Part shown: piece by piece, positions 33,939 to 42,853 of the stretch
Layout: the number at the start of each line of letters is the position of its first letter
Numbering within the stretch: position 1 is the first letter of the stretch
Source: Lucifugimonas sp038150225
Lineage (GTDB): Bacteria; Chloroflexota; Dehalococcoidia; Lucifugimonadales; Lucifugimonadaceae
Assembly: GCA_038150225.1 (NCBI GenBank)
Contig: JAYQWG010000008.1
Coordinates: forward strand, 1 to 59,735
DNA: 59,735 nucleotides
Direction of reading: 5' to 3'
Program-made: the position numbers and the translations under genes
The notes under the pieces: model-generated
The model's database searches: none
What the model was told of the DNA's origin: nothing
The model's input: the letters and a program-made list of their open reading frames with translations, nothing else

Positions 33939-35216
33939 ATGACGACCCCTTCGCTGGTCTACCGGCAAGGGGTCGTTTGGCGTGGACCGAAAGTTACTGA
34001 GGGTTTTTCTGAGTATGGAAAATCCACTCCAGAAAAGATTCTTCATCGAGCCTGGCGAAACGCCGGCTTGAACCAAGCAACCGTAAAAGGACGAGATGGT
34101 CACTCATACAAAATTACTTACGGTGGAAAGCCTGCAGGATCATTTGGGCCAGATTTCACTGACGCGGTGATCGAACGGGATGACGGTGTCATCATCCGTG
34201 GCGACATAGAGATTCACATCAGGGAATCTGCATGGAACTCACACGGTCACCAGAAAGACCGTCGCTACAACGGGGTTGTATTTCATGTGGTAGCTGGAGA
34301 ATCACCCGGTAGATCGGTTTTTAAGACTACCGGACAAAGGATTCCTCTCCTCACGTTGAACTGGGAGTCCGATAGTTCTCCCCACTCTCAGCAAACGGTT
34401 GCGCAACCGAACCGGTCAACAAGGCAGAAGTTACGAGTCAAACCAACTCTTGACCTGACTACGGCTGGATTGGAAAGGCTGCACGCCCAATCCGCCAGCA
34501 TCAGCATCGATATCAAAAAACTTGGGGCTGACCAGGCATTGTGGAAACATTAGCTCGGTGCCCTTGGGTACCCGTACAACAAAACAGCTTTTTGGGAACT
34601 TTCCGCACTTGTTCCATGGCACGTGGTTTGCTGGCTAGGCTCGGCGACCGATATAGAAAATCGAATCCTGGTCGCTGCGGGATTTTCAGGTTCGAGATCA
34701 AACTCGGGCACGCGAGCACCTAAGTGGAAAAAGCCCTGGGGGCGTCCAGCGAATTCACCCATTACCCGCATCAAGGCAATAGCAGCAACTGTGGAAAGAA
34801 TCGGAGGAGATCACTCACTATCCGGATTTTTCGTCGATCAAGTAAAGAAGGCAGTCCGTTCAAGTGAGCTGACTAATCTTTTGTCGATCGATCAGAGCTC
34901 CTGTAAAAATACCGCACGGGCAATTGGCAAAGCTCGAGCGAAAGAAATCGTTGTGAACATCCTGTTGCCGTTCGCAACGGCTTTGGGTTTGTTGAACGGC
35001 GACATCGCACTCGCTCGTAATACTCGAAAAGCTTTCTTTGAATTTCCAATGCTCTCAAAAAACTCACTGACCACAGAAGCCGAGGTTGCCCTGTCGGTCG
35101 ACCACTCGATCCCGCCAATTACCGGAGCATGTCAGCAACAAGGTTTGATCGTGCTGTATCGAGAGATGACCAGGTCTGGCATCAGGTCACGCCAGCTTAG
35201 GTTCGAAGATTCGTAA
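33939..35216 (+). pseudogene. DUF2851 protein interrupted by one in-frame TAG
   Basis: 425 codons from ATG 33939, with TAG at codon 205 (34551-34553). DUF2851 proteins have no proven function. The first half shows SFGPDFTDAVIERDDGVIIRG and DIEIHIRESAWNSHGHQKD, the family core. The stop falls inside a conserved helix that reads through in frame as DQALWKH, stop, LGALGYPYNKTAFWELS; homologs carry an aliphatic residue there. The rest continues with ARAKEIVVNILLPFATALG. No frameshift is visible. A restart at GTG 34623 would give only the C-terminal part. Could be a recent nonsense allele, a sequence error or readthrough. Confidence 0.75.
33942..33979 (+). terminator. Terminator-like hairpin after the aldolase gene
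   Basis: Arms acgacccctt (33942-33951) and aaggggtcgt (33967-33976) form a perfect 10-base stem followed by only a short T-run (TTT). A second stem, ccaacggt/accgttgg, lies at 33903-33928. The main stem overlaps the first codons of the DUF2851 frame, so that gene may start later or be partly controlled by this structure. Confidence 0.55.
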
Positions 35217-35320
35217 TCAATCCGTAGATCATCTACATTCAAGGGGTTACTCTATTTGAAAATGATGACGCGTTTGTTTCTTCGAAAGCTTGTAGTTCAA
35301 CATAAGGCGAGATCACAGTT

Positions 35321-35836
35321 ATTTCATCAACACCCTCGAACAAGAACGAAACCCTCTCTCCCGGCGAAAAGGTCGTGTCGGAGTTGGGTTCTTCTTCCGA
35401 CACCCGCATGGTTCTGACTCACAATCGCGTGCTCATCTCGGGTTCGAAACATGAAACCGTCCTACACGCGTCGATCCCACTGACAGATATCTCATCAATT
35501 GAGGTCTCGAGTCGCCCTAGAGCACGCCGAAGTGCTGCATGGGGTGTTGTCGGGCTTTTCGCTGCTGTCGGAGTTTGGCAGGTGACGCCTGACGCTCGAA
35601 CGGGGTTTATAGCTGGGATAGCCGTTGCGCTGATAGCACTGCTATTGATCGGGGATTACTGGGTTCGCCCTGCCGGAGTACACATTTCTATTCGCGGTAA
35701 AGAAACGGTAATCCAAACAGATTTGGGCAGTCGATCAGAACAGGCAGTTGAATTTGCTGCTGAGGTCGAAAACGCACGTCGGAAGATGTTGCCTGGCAGA
35801 CTATCCGGCCCGTGGCGAAACTATCCAACTGGATAG
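35321..35836 (+). CDS. Small membrane protein with PH-like domain
   Basis: About 171 residues. The first canonical start is a GTG at 35375, which cuts the block LSPGEKVV that begins this kind of bacterial PH-like domain (then TRMVLTHNRVLISG). An in-frame ATT at 35321, about 10 bases after AAGGCGAG, restores it and is proposed; otherwise use 35375. Two membrane segments at about residues 75-110 (AAWGVVGLFAAVGVW and FIAGIAVALIALLLIG) are followed by a second soluble beta part. Function unknown. It converges with tsaD, three bases apart. Confidence 0.6.
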   Translation: MSSTPSNKNETLSPGEKVVSELGSSSDTRMVLTHNRVLISGSKHETVLHASIPLTDISSIEVSSRPRARRSAAWGVVGLFAAVGVWQVTPDARTGFIAGIAVALIALLLIGDYWVRPAGVHISIRGKETVIQTDLGSRSEQAVEFAAEVENARRKMLPGRLSGPWRNYPTG

Positions 35837-35839
35837 CAA

Positions 35840-36901
35840 CTAACCGAGAGTTGCCTGTCCAATTCTCAAGCTCGGGCTGACATCGAGATCCCAGCTATCT
35901 CGACGCCCGTTTCGATAGTTGATCAAACCACTCATTGCGATCATTGCACCGTTATCGGTACATAAGCTGAACGGTGGTATTGCGACGGGCAGCGGTGAAC
36001 GCTCAACCAACGTCTCGCGCAATGGTCTGTTGGCAGCAACACCACCCACCAGAACTATTCCAGAGCAGTTCTCACGTTTGGCGGCATTGATCGTTTTGGT
36101 GACGAGAACGTCGACAACTGAATCCTGGAACGCTTTGGCAATCTCAGCAACGATTTGTGCGTCAGGAGATTCAACTCCCTCTGGCAGCGGGTAAATCCCT
36201 TCAGCCCGAGCCCGGTTGATCACGGCCGTCTTTATTCCGCTGAACGAGAACTCGTCAGTGCCCCGCATCCAGGCACGAGGTAATGGTTCGACATCACCGG
36301 TAACACCATCCGCCACACGTTGGATTTCTGGACCTCCCGGGTACCTTAGACCAAGCACGCGGGCAGCTTTGTCGAATGCCTCACCGGCCGCATCGTCCCT
36401 GGTCTCTCCGAGGAGTCGGAATTTTCCGTGGCCTTCAAGTAGGACGAGCTCAGTGTGTCCTCCAGAAACGACAAGGCACATGATTGGTTGTTCGCCAACG
36501 CGCTCCTGAAACGGTTGAAGTTCAGTTTGATCAGTTTGCGCCCAAGCGCCATAAACGTGACCGTCCATGTGGTTTACGCCCACTAACGGAACTCCTAGTG
36601 TTGCAGAAAGCCCTTTTGCAAAGTTGAGCCCAACTATTAACGACCCTGCCAATCCAGGTCCGTGGGTAGCCACGACGGCATCGATGTCCGACCAGTCAAC
36701 ATCTGCCTGTTCTATGGCAGCTTCACAGACAGGTCGCATATCTATGACATGTTGTCGAGATGCAACTTCGGGAACGATTCCACCGTAACGGGAATGAACG
36801 TCGACTTGAGTTGCAATTACATTGGCGAGGACTTGCCCGTCTGAATCAACGATTCCGACAGATGTCTCATCACAGCTGGTTTCGATGCCAAGAATTTTCA
36901 T
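35840..36901 (-). CDS. tsaD: tRNA N6-adenosine threonylcarbamoyltransferase TsaD
   Basis: 353 residues. Transfers threonylcarbamoyl to A37 of tRNAs that read ANN codons. The N-terminus MKILGIETSCDETSVG fixes the ATG at 36901; an upstream frame to 36958 is not conserved. The iron-binding motif HMDGH has His111 and His115, VSGGHTEL follows, and VGGVAANRPLR with PFSLCTDNGAMIA completes the ASKHA fold. The partners TsaB, TsaE and TsaC are not in the window. It is a single gene, divergent from the zinc-ribbon gene. Confidence 0.96.
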   Translation of the reverse strand: MKILGIETSCDETSVGIVDSDGQVLANVIATQVDVHSRYGGIVPEVASRQHVIDMRPVCEAAIEQADVDWSDIDAVVATHGPGLAGSLIVGLNFAKGLSATLGVPLVGVNHMDGHVYGAWAQTDQTELQPFQERVGEQPIMCLVVSGGHTELVLLEGHGKFRLLGETRDDAAGEAFDKAARVLGLRYPGGPEIQRVADGVTGDVEPLPRAWMRGTDEFSFSGIKTAVINRARAEGIYPLPEGVESPDAQIVAEIAKAFQDSVVDVLVTKTINAAKRENCSGIVLVGGVAANRPLRETLVERSPLPVAIPPFSLCTDNGAMIAMSGLINYRNGRRDSWDLDVSPSLRIGQATLG

Positions 36902-37074
36902 GGGAATACGCAATATGTTACGGACAATTGCGGTTTTTACCCTGTTTATGCCACCCAAAATTCCACATCATCGATATTAGATTTGATACAAGTAACGCCG
37001 CCTCAGCACGGGGTTATGTCACTGGACGCCACGTTAGGGCAGGGCAAGTCGGGTAATTTGGAGCGTAATTAATT

Positions 37075-37275
37075 TTGGATTCACAAAGCTGGCCTGAATG
37101 TATGCGGTGCGGAGAAGGCAGTCTTGTGCCGTTGTCCGACTTTGGTGCTCAAGGTGCACCAGTCCACTACAAAGCCTGGGTTTGCACAAACCCTGACTGT
37201 GAATTCAATTTGAAGATTCGCAACGGCGAAATTCACCTTGATGAGCCAATCATCAAGGGCGCACGAGTACGATAG
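37075..37275 (+). CDS. Small zinc-ribbon protein
   Basis: 66 residues. Two Cys pairs, CMRC (residues 9-12) and CTNPDC (37-42), form a likely zinc ribbon; between them lies VPLSDFGAQGAPVHYKAWV. The TTG at 37075 is preceded by GGAG about 12 bases upstream. Small proteins of this kind are common beside housekeeping genes and may bind nucleic acid or protein, but no family name can be given with confidence. Alone between tsaD and the sortase gene. Confidence 0.6.
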   Translation: MDSQSWPECMRCGEGSLVPLSDFGAQGAPVHYKAWVCTNPDCEFNLKIRNGEIHLDEPIIKGARVR

Positions 37276-37342
37276 CATTTAGCCATCTGCAGTTCATACC
37301 AGTTCGAAACCTAGAGTTCGACGGCGGACGTACAACAACCAG

Positions 37343-38224
37343 ATGGCTAAATTTTTCTCTCCTATAACGAACGCGATCCGCGGTAAATCAATTGGACTGC
37401 TCGCTGCCTATAGTGTGGCGGTTCTTGGTGTGATTTTGATTGCCGTCGCTGCCTACTACGGCTACGCGCGTTCACGGTCTGGTTCTGACGCCGATAAATT
37501 CGCGTACATCACTGCAGATGAGTCGCTCGATTCACTGCTCGGGCGTTCGGCTGAGACTAGTTCGATAAACACCAAAGAGGGTTTCGATGCGATTCCTCTT
37601 GAACAAGATGTTACCGACTTGGCGACGCTTGCCAGTGGTTACCCGGGGAATTTACTCAACCCGAAATACTGGGACGATCCGGAGTGGGCTGGATCAGATC
37701 CTTACGGTGGACCGACAATCCCCGACGATTTCGTCCCGTTTCTCTCGAACGACCTCTTTCCAGATTTCGATCCTAATTCGGACGCCCGGAGAATTCGAAT
37801 TCCTTCGATCGGAGTTAATGCGCCGGTAGAAGAACTTGGGATTGTAGACCTTGGAGATCAACAGGCTTACGAAACACCTGACAATGTAGTCGGGCACATT
37901 CCTGAGACATCTCAACCAGGTCAGCAAGGGAGCGGATGGTTCTTCGCCCACCTTGAAGGATTCGCAAGCGGAGAAGGCAACATTTTTCGTCATTTGCCAG
38001 AGATCAGGGATTTGATCACCCAGGATCCAGTAGATGTTTACCTTTCGACCGACTCACTTGAGTTCATTTACAGGGTGACGTCGACGAGCCAGATTCATGA
38101 AGACGATCTTCGGCTCTCATCTGCCGAAGACGCACAAATCACGCTCGTGACGTGCTGGCCACCAAGGGTTTACGACCAGCGAATATCGGTTGACGCGACT
38201 CTAATTGCATACCGCCCGTTGTGA
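37343..38224 (+). CDS. Sortase
   Basis: 293 residues. A cysteine transpeptidase on the outer face of the membrane. One N-terminal membrane segment (about 18-43), a long spacer rich in Asp/Pro, then the sortase barrel RIRIPSIGVNAPVEELG. The catalytic triad fits His203 (FFAHLEG), Cys271 (LVTCWPP) and Arg280. No LPxTG-type substrate gene is visible nearby, so its target is unknown. ATG at 37343. The next gene, ctaA, is 187 bases away behind a perfect hairpin at 38298-38317. Confidence 0.85.
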   Translation: MAKFFSPITNAIRGKSIGLLAAYSVAVLGVILIAVAAYYGYARSRSGSDADKFAYITADESLDSLLGRSAETSSINTKEGFDAIPLEQDVTDLATLASGYPGNLLNPKYWDDPEWAGSDPYGGPTIPDDFVPFLSNDLFPDFDPNSDARRIRIPSIGVNAPVEELGIVDLGDQQAYETPDNVVGHIPETSQPGQQGSGWFFAHLEGFASGEGNIFRHLPEIRDLITQDPVDVYLSTDSLEFIYRVTSTSQIHEDDLRLSSAEDAQITLVTCWPPRVYDQRISVDATLIAYRPL

Positions 38225-38297
38225 TGTCGGTCTCTTACTCACGATTTTCGCCAGCAATACGTCGTTTGTTGCGCGATGATTAACGGCTAAATATGCG

Positions 38298-38317
38298 GGT
38301 GATCCTACCGGATCACC
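38298..38317 (+). other. Perfect short hairpin between sortase and ctaA
   Basis: Arms ggtgatcc (38298-38305) and ggatcacc (38310-38317) with a four-base loop. No T-run follows, so it is not a typical terminator. It could be an mRNA structure in the ctaA leader. Confidence 0.4.
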
Positions 38318-38411
38318 GAGGGACGAGAAATTTAGTCGGGACTTCGAACGACTGCTGCTTATATCGGTCGCCGTTCAAGGTGCTGTCCGTATCTGATCTG
38401 GAACACAAAGA

Positions 38412-39434
38412 ATGTCATCTTATTCGACGCGCAAATCACGTATTTGGAACGATCGACTTCTAATCACCTTGCTTTCAATCGCGGTCGTAGGTGTTGTCTT
38501 GCAAATCACCCTTGGTGGTGTTGTGAGAGTTACAGGGTCTGGGGACGGCTGTCCCGATTGGCCAACCTGTTTTGGCCAGCTAGTACCACCCCTGGATCAG
38601 CCGACGATAGATCGACTTTACGATGGACCTCGCCCAACAACTCCTCGTCCGCACAACGTACTTCTCGAATACAGCCACCGAACCGTTGGCACGCTTGTCG
38701 GTCTTACAATCGTTGCTGCCGTAATCAGGGTTTGGGTCAGATACCGTGCCGACAAAGTCGTGGCATGGCTATCGACGGCAACCCTCGCACTGATATTTAT
38801 TGTTGGAATGTTGGGTGGCGCAGTCGTCCTAAACGACCTGGATCCGGCGATCCGTACCTTGCATCTTATGCTCGCAGAAATTGTTGCCCTGTTAGCAATA
38901 CTTGCTCTTGTCGCGACTCGATACACGCGTTCGGCAAGCGTCGGCTCAAGTTCTGCCTGGATATGGGGTCGAGTATCTGATGAACACCGAGGTGCACTTA
39001 ACTGGGCTGCTTGGGGCGCGGTGCTGGCACTGTTAGCGCTGCTAACTGGTTCCTATGCCGTTTGGAAAGAAGCTGGGGCGGTCTGTGCTTCGTGGCCACT
39101 CTGTGGCGGTGATTTTGTTCCGCAGTCCAGCCTTGCGTGGATTCATGTATCGCACCGCATATGGTCACTTGTTGCAATAGTGATTGTTCTAATTGCAGGT
39201 CGCAAAGCCTTGCAGCTGCCAAACACGTCTGGAGCTTTACGTTTCGCTGCAGTTTCATCGTTTGTATTGATAGTTGCACAAATGCTCATGGGAGCTGCAA
39301 ACCCATGGACTACATTCGCCGAGTGGGCACGAGCTGGACACCTGAGCCTGGCCACTCTTGTTTGGGTTGACCTAGTATTCATAGTTGCTCTTCTTCTACG
39401 ACCGGTTCCTGGACCTGAGTCAGCTGATGCTTAA
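38412..39434 (+). CDS. ctaA: Heme A synthase (CtaA/Cox15)
   Basis: 340 residues, eight membrane segments. Oxidises the C8 methyl of heme O to give heme A for cytochrome c oxidase. Seen features are GGVVRVTGSGDGCPDWPTC with the external Cys pair, EYSHRTVG (heme His), HLMLAEI, ASWPLCGGD with a second Cys, HVSHRIWS and GHLSLATLVW. ATG at 38412. It is followed 35 bases later by ctaB, whose product supplies heme O. The pair shows that the organism builds an aa3- or ba3-type terminal oxidase, so it respires oxygen. Confidence 0.95.
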   Translation: MSSYSTRKSRIWNDRLLITLLSIAVVGVVLQITLGGVVRVTGSGDGCPDWPTCFGQLVPPLDQPTIDRLYDGPRPTTPRPHNVLLEYSHRTVGTLVGLTIVAAVIRVWVRYRADKVVAWLSTATLALIFIVGMLGGAVVLNDLDPAIRTLHLMLAEIVALLAILALVATRYTRSASVGSSSAWIWGRVSDEHRGALNWAAWGAVLALLALLTGSYAVWKEAGAVCASWPLCGGDFVPQSSLAWIHVSHRIWSLVAIVIVLIAGRKALQLPNTSGALRFAAVSSFVLIVAQMLMGAANPWTTFAEWARAGHLSLATLVWVDLVFIVALLLRPVPGPESADA

Positions 39435-39469
39435 TGAATCATCAAGCGAAAACGCGCTAACATCTGTCT

Positions 39470-40369
39470 ATGGTCACTAACAATTCAGTGCCTAGAGGTT
39501 CGGCGATGACAATGCTCAACGACTACATAGCGTTGACCAAGCCGCGCGTGATGTCGCTGCTCCTCGTTGCAGCTGTTGCCGGTGCATTTCTAGGAGTTGC
39601 CGGAACGCCAAGCATCGAAGTGCTCGTCGCCGTATTGGTTGGTGGGGCGTTGGCCTCTGGAGGCGCTGCCTCGCTGAACATGGCTTACGAGAGTGAGCTA
39701 GACCAGAGAATGGGTCGAACCAAAAACCGACCTGTCGCCGAGGGAAGAATCTCTGCTCGCACCGCGGTTTTGTTCGGACTCTTGCTAAACGCAGGTTCCT
39801 TCTTGATCCTCGCGTTGATGACAAATGTACTGGCTGCGGTGCTAGCAATGGTCGGGACTGTACTCTATTTCGGTCTGTATACGATCATCCTGAAACGCAC
39901 GACCACGCAAAATATCGTTATTGGTGGTGCCGCCGGAGCTGTTCCTCCGCTTGTTGGTTACGCTGCAGCCTCGGGGACGCTCGATCTTGCAGCGTGGTAC
40001 CTGTTCATAATTATTTTCTTCTGGACGCCACCGCACTTCTGGGCGCTCGCAATAATGATCAAAGATGACTACGCGAGGGCTGAAGTCCCAATGTTGCCTG
40101 TTATCAGAGGGATCGAGCACACGAGCATCCAGATTCTGCTTTACACGGGAATCCTGTCCGCACTGTCAATCATGTTCGGTGTCGTATCCGAGGCTCTTGG
40201 GGTTACGTACCTCGTCGGGTCAGCGTTGCTGTGCGCGGCGTTTGGTTGGTACGCATACGCGTTGATAAAAGCACCTGATAAGCCTGCGGCTACACGCCTT
40301 TACAAATACTCACTCTTGTTCCTTGCCTTGTTCTTTGTACTGGTAATGGTCGACTCGATCATCGCGTAA
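39470..40369 (+). CDS. ctaB: Protoheme IX farnesyltransferase (heme O synthase, CtaB)
   Basis: 299 residues, about nine membrane segments, UbiA prenyltransferase fold. Adds a farnesyl group to heme B. The two Asp-rich sites are NMAYESELDQRMGRTKNRP and KDDYARAEVPMLPV; WTPPHFWALAI is the CtaB signature. The ATG at 39470 is used, but an ATG at 39506 (MTMLNDYIALTKPR) is also plausible because the earlier residues are unconserved. Co-transcribed with ctaA. Confidence 0.95.
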   Translation: MVTNNSVPRGSAMTMLNDYIALTKPRVMSLLLVAAVAGAFLGVAGTPSIEVLVAVLVGGALASGGAASLNMAYESELDQRMGRTKNRPVAEGRISARTAVLFGLLLNAGSFLILALMTNVLAAVLAMVGTVLYFGLYTIILKRTTTQNIVIGGAAGAVPPLVGYAAASGTLDLAAWYLFIIIFFWTPPHFWALAIMIKDDYARAEVPMLPVIRGIEHTSIQILLYTGILSALSIMFGVVSEALGVTYLVGSALLCAAFGWYAYALIKAPDKPAATRLYKYSLLFLALFFVLVMVDSIIA

Positions 40370-40406
40370 TGGACGCTGAATACGGGCTGAAGATGGAGAG
40401 ATCTTC

Positions 40407-41333
40407 TTGGGTCTCATCAAATCGACTGTTTCGACATTAGGAATCCTCGGCGGAATTTACGCGGGTGTTTCGTCGGCACTGGCGTCAAACCTGACTCGTC
40501 TACCACTGCAAGATCCCGAAACAATTCGGCCGACAGGAAAACCGGTTAAATTCTCGGCGCGTGGATCTGATGTCCAACTCTCAGGCCAAATTTTCACATC
40601 AGGGCGCGATGATCCAACAACTCGCTGGATACTGTTCAACACGGGCGACATACCGTTTGGAGTCCCTGAGTTCCGATTCAACTCATTAGTTACCGACCTG
40701 ACCAAATCAGGCTTCAACGTCCTTCAATTTGACCTACGTGGAAGAGGGGGTTCGAGCAATTCACCTTCAACTCTCGGTGACTACGAGCGATTGGACCTCT
40801 TAGGAGCAATCGATTACGTCAAGCAAACGCAAAGCGAGGACTTACAGTTAGGACTGCTTGGGGTCGACCTGGGTGGAGTCGTATCTCTACTGGTCGGGTC
40901 GAACGTTCAATCTATTCAAGCGGTTGTATCGGACGGTGCATTTGTAGACCTAGCAGACCATATTGAATCGAACAGGCTAGGGTTCCGATTTGCGAACAGC
41001 TTCTGGATGGCTGGCGTGAAATTCTGGACCAATCGTGTTCACGGGATCGATATCAGCGACGTTTCACCTGCTCGGCACGTTGCTCGGTCGGACACACCGG
41101 TATTGGTTATCCACGGCACAGAAGATTCTTTTGTTTCGCCTTCGCATGCCCGGCACCTCGGACGGGCTATTGGAGCAAGTTTCCAGGAATTAGAACAGGG
41201 CGAGGATTTCGTGTGGATGGTGCCCGCTGCAGAACACGGGATGAGCTACTCATCCGCCCCTGACGAGTACTTATCGAAGGTCGTTAAATTTTTTGAGGCG
41301 CACCTTAGTGCGCCCCAAAACAAGATCAGTTAG
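40407..41333 (+). CDS. Alpha/beta-hydrolase-fold protein with Asp at the nucleophile position
   Basis: 308 residues. A short hydrophobic N-terminal stretch could be a membrane anchor or signal. The fold shows VLQFDLRGRGGSS, the nucleophile elbow GVDLGG, VLVIHGTEDSFVSP with the acid residue, and AAEHGMS with a candidate His. In most family members the elbow is GxSxG; here Ser is replaced by Asp, which occurs in dehalogenases and epoxide hydrolases but is not enough to assign them. The TTG at 40407 follows GGAGAG. It converges with rplT. Confidence 0.72.
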   Translation: MGLIKSTVSTLGILGGIYAGVSSALASNLTRLPLQDPETIRPTGKPVKFSARGSDVQLSGQIFTSGRDDPTTRWILFNTGDIPFGVPEFRFNSLVTDLTKSGFNVLQFDLRGRGGSSNSPSTLGDYERLDLLGAIDYVKQTQSEDLQLGLLGVDLGGVVSLLVGSNVQSIQAVVSDGAFVDLADHIESNRLGFRFANSFWMAGVKFWTNRVHGIDISDVSPARHVARSDTPVLVIHGTEDSFVSPSHARHLGRAIGASFQELEQGEDFVWMVPAAEHGMSYSSAPDEYLSKVVKFFEAHLSAPQNKIS

Positions 41334-41345
41334 TTAGTCGACAGG

Positions 41346-41705
41346 TTACGCAGGCAGTGCTGCCTGTGCGGAATTTACAACTTCACCGAATCCCTCTGGC
41401 TCTCGGATTGCCAGCTCGGCGAGCGACTTTCGGTCGAGCTCTATACCGGCAAGTGACATGCCGTGAATCAGGCTGGCGTAGTTAATCCCGTGTGCCCGTG
41501 CTGCAGCGTTGATACGCACAATTTGCAGTGATCGGTTAGTGCGCTTCTTCAGTCGCCTGTGTGAAGTGGAGTACGCCTGCGCGTGGGTCAGCGACTCGCG
41601 AGCAACACGGTATCGCCTACTTCGAGAAGCTCGGTGTCCCTTCGTTGCCGCCAGTACCGCCTTGTGGCGTCGACGTGTGGTTTTTCCAGCCTTGATTCTG
41701 GCCAA
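41346..41705 (-). CDS. rplT: 50S ribosomal protein bL20
   Basis: 119 residues. Highly basic early-assembly protein of the large subunit. The sequence MARIKAGKTTRRRHKAVL, GHRASRSRRYRVARESL and INAAARAHGINYASLIHG is diagnostic. The start is TTG at 41705, the only start that fits the conserved N-terminus, with AAGGAGAAATAAG just upstream. Last gene of infC-rpmI-rplT; in other bacteria bL20 represses this operon by binding its leader. Confidence 0.97.
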   Translation of the reverse strand: MARIKAGKTTRRRHKAVLAATKGHRASRSRRYRVARESLTHAQAYSTSHRRLKKRTNRSLQIVRINAAARAHGINYASLIHGMSLAGIELDRKSLAELAIREPEGFGEVVNSAQAALPA

Positions 41706-41781
41706 CTTATTTCTCCTTGATCAAACAATTGCCGGACCCGTTTACATTCAAGGGTCCGGCAACACGAAAGTTTTCAAATAT

Positions 41782-41988
41782 TTAAGAGCGTACGGCTCGA
41801 ATAGCCTGCTTTATCGTCTTCGAGAATGTTGTCGAATCGAGTTCTACTTTCGCACCGAACAGTCGCTTAACTCGCGCTGCCTTTCGTCGGCGGAAGTGGC
41901 TCTTTGGGCCTTTCGTGCGCACAACCTTGCCTGAACCGGTTATGTGGAACCGCTTCTTAGCACCTTTATGCGTCTTCATCTTAGGCAT
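41782..41988 (-). CDS. rpmI: 50S ribosomal protein bL35
   Basis: 68 residues, very basic. MPKMKTHKGAKKRFHITGSG is the standard start and SHFRRRKAARVKRL follows. ATG at 41988 with a GAAAGAAAT purine run upstream. Middle gene of infC-rpmI-rplT, 58 bases after infC and 76 before rplT. Confidence 0.97.
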   Translation of the reverse strand: MPKMKTHKGAKKRFHITGSGKVVRTKGPKSHFRRRKAARVKRLFGAKVELDSTTFSKTIKQAIRAVRS

Positions 41989-42046
41989 TTGAATTTCTTT
42001 CCGTCTTCTATATTACTCTCAGTAGCTTCGATTGGGCGTCTGATTC

Positions 42047-42637
42047 TTATTCGTTTGAATCGGCTGATTCGGCGGCCGCTGCCACGGGTTCAGGTGAGTC
42101 CTGTTTCTTGCTCTGTGCTGCTTGTGCAGACGGAGCTAGAAGGATGCTTAGAACTCGTCCTTCCATTCCTGGTGGCTTTTCAAGTTTTGCGACCGACGCT
42201 ACCCCTTCGGCTACTTTCCGCAAGACTTTCATTGCAATTTCCGGGTGTGCCCTCTGGCGTCCTCGGAATCTCACAAACACCCTGACTTTTGCACCTTCTG
42301 ACAGGAGTGACTTGGTCATCCTGATCTTGGTTTCGATGTCGTTTTCCGACATCACAGGGCTGAGTCTTACTTCTTTCTGTTTGCTGGCGTTACGCGAGAC
42401 TTTGCGCGCCTCACGCTGCTTTTTATTCTGGATAAATTTGAATTTGCCGTAATCAAGGAGTCGACAAACAGGTGGATTCTGGTTAGGTCCTACTTCTACA
42501 AGGTCCAAACCTTCATCTTGAGCCATGTCAAGTGCGTCTCTAAGCGACATCACAACCGACTCTGATGAACTCTCGCCGCGAATCACGCGCACTTTGTCGG
42601 CACGTATCCGGCGATTAATCCTGAATTCTTTCGCTAT
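42047..42637 (-). CDS. infC: Translation initiation factor IF-3, rare start codon
   Basis: 196 residues if begun at ATA 42637. IF-3 checks the start codon and keeps ribosomal subunits apart. The first canonical start (GTG 42592) removes the conserved N-terminal block; the frame upstream reads IAKEFRINRRIRADKV, the normal IF-3 opening. A TAG stop lies just above it. The ATA has GGGAG seven bases upstream; an ATT at 42619 is the other candidate. Rare AUU-type starts in infC are known to give autoregulation by IF-3 in other bacteria. The tail (about 170-196) is Ala/Glu/Ser-rich. First gene of infC-rpmI-rplT. Confidence 0.92.
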   Translation of the reverse strand: MAKEFRINRRIRADKVRVIRGESSSESVVMSLRDALDMAQDEGLDLVEVGPNQNPPVCRLLDYGKFKFIQNKKQREARKVSRNASKQKEVRLSPVMSENDIETKIRMTKSLLSEGAKVRVFVRFRGRQRAHPEIAMKVLRKVAEGVASVAKLEKPPGMEGRVLSILLAPSAQAAQSKKQDSPEPVAAAAESADSNE

Positions 42638-42737
42638 GTCCTATCTCCCTGAGGCACTGGTTTATTCGCAGTTAGACGTCGTGGAATTGATTCCGAACCA
42701 GCACTACTGCGCCCAGTTTTGATCCAATCGAACAATG

Positions 42738-42766
42738 AATATATCAATCTATCGACTCCAACTCAA
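42738..42766 (-). promoter_or_regulatory. Promoter of infC-rpmI-rplT
   Basis: On the minus strand TTGAGT (42761-42766) and TATATT (42738-42743) are 17 bases apart. This gives a leader of about 95 bases before infC, long enough for bL20 or IF-3 control. It lies back to back with the ftsH promoter in the 411-base gap between the operons. Confidence 0.65.
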
Positions 42767-42825
42767 TTCACATTCAGTACGAATCTCTACACGATATTCA
42801 CACGTATCAGAAGTTGAATTTTCAA

Positions 42826-42853
42826 TTGGACGAACAAGGTGCTGTGCTAGAAT
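42826..42853 (+). promoter_or_regulatory. Promoter of ftsH
   Basis: TTGGAC (42826-42831) and TAGAAT (42848-42853) are 16 bases apart, which gives a leader of nearly 190 bases to the ftsH ATG. No further structure was recognised in that leader. Confidence 0.6.

Noticed and set aside
41297..41314. ggcgcac/gtgcgcc stem between the hydrolase and rplT
   Set aside because: It lies inside the hydrolase coding end and has no T-run on either strand, so it was not called a terminator.
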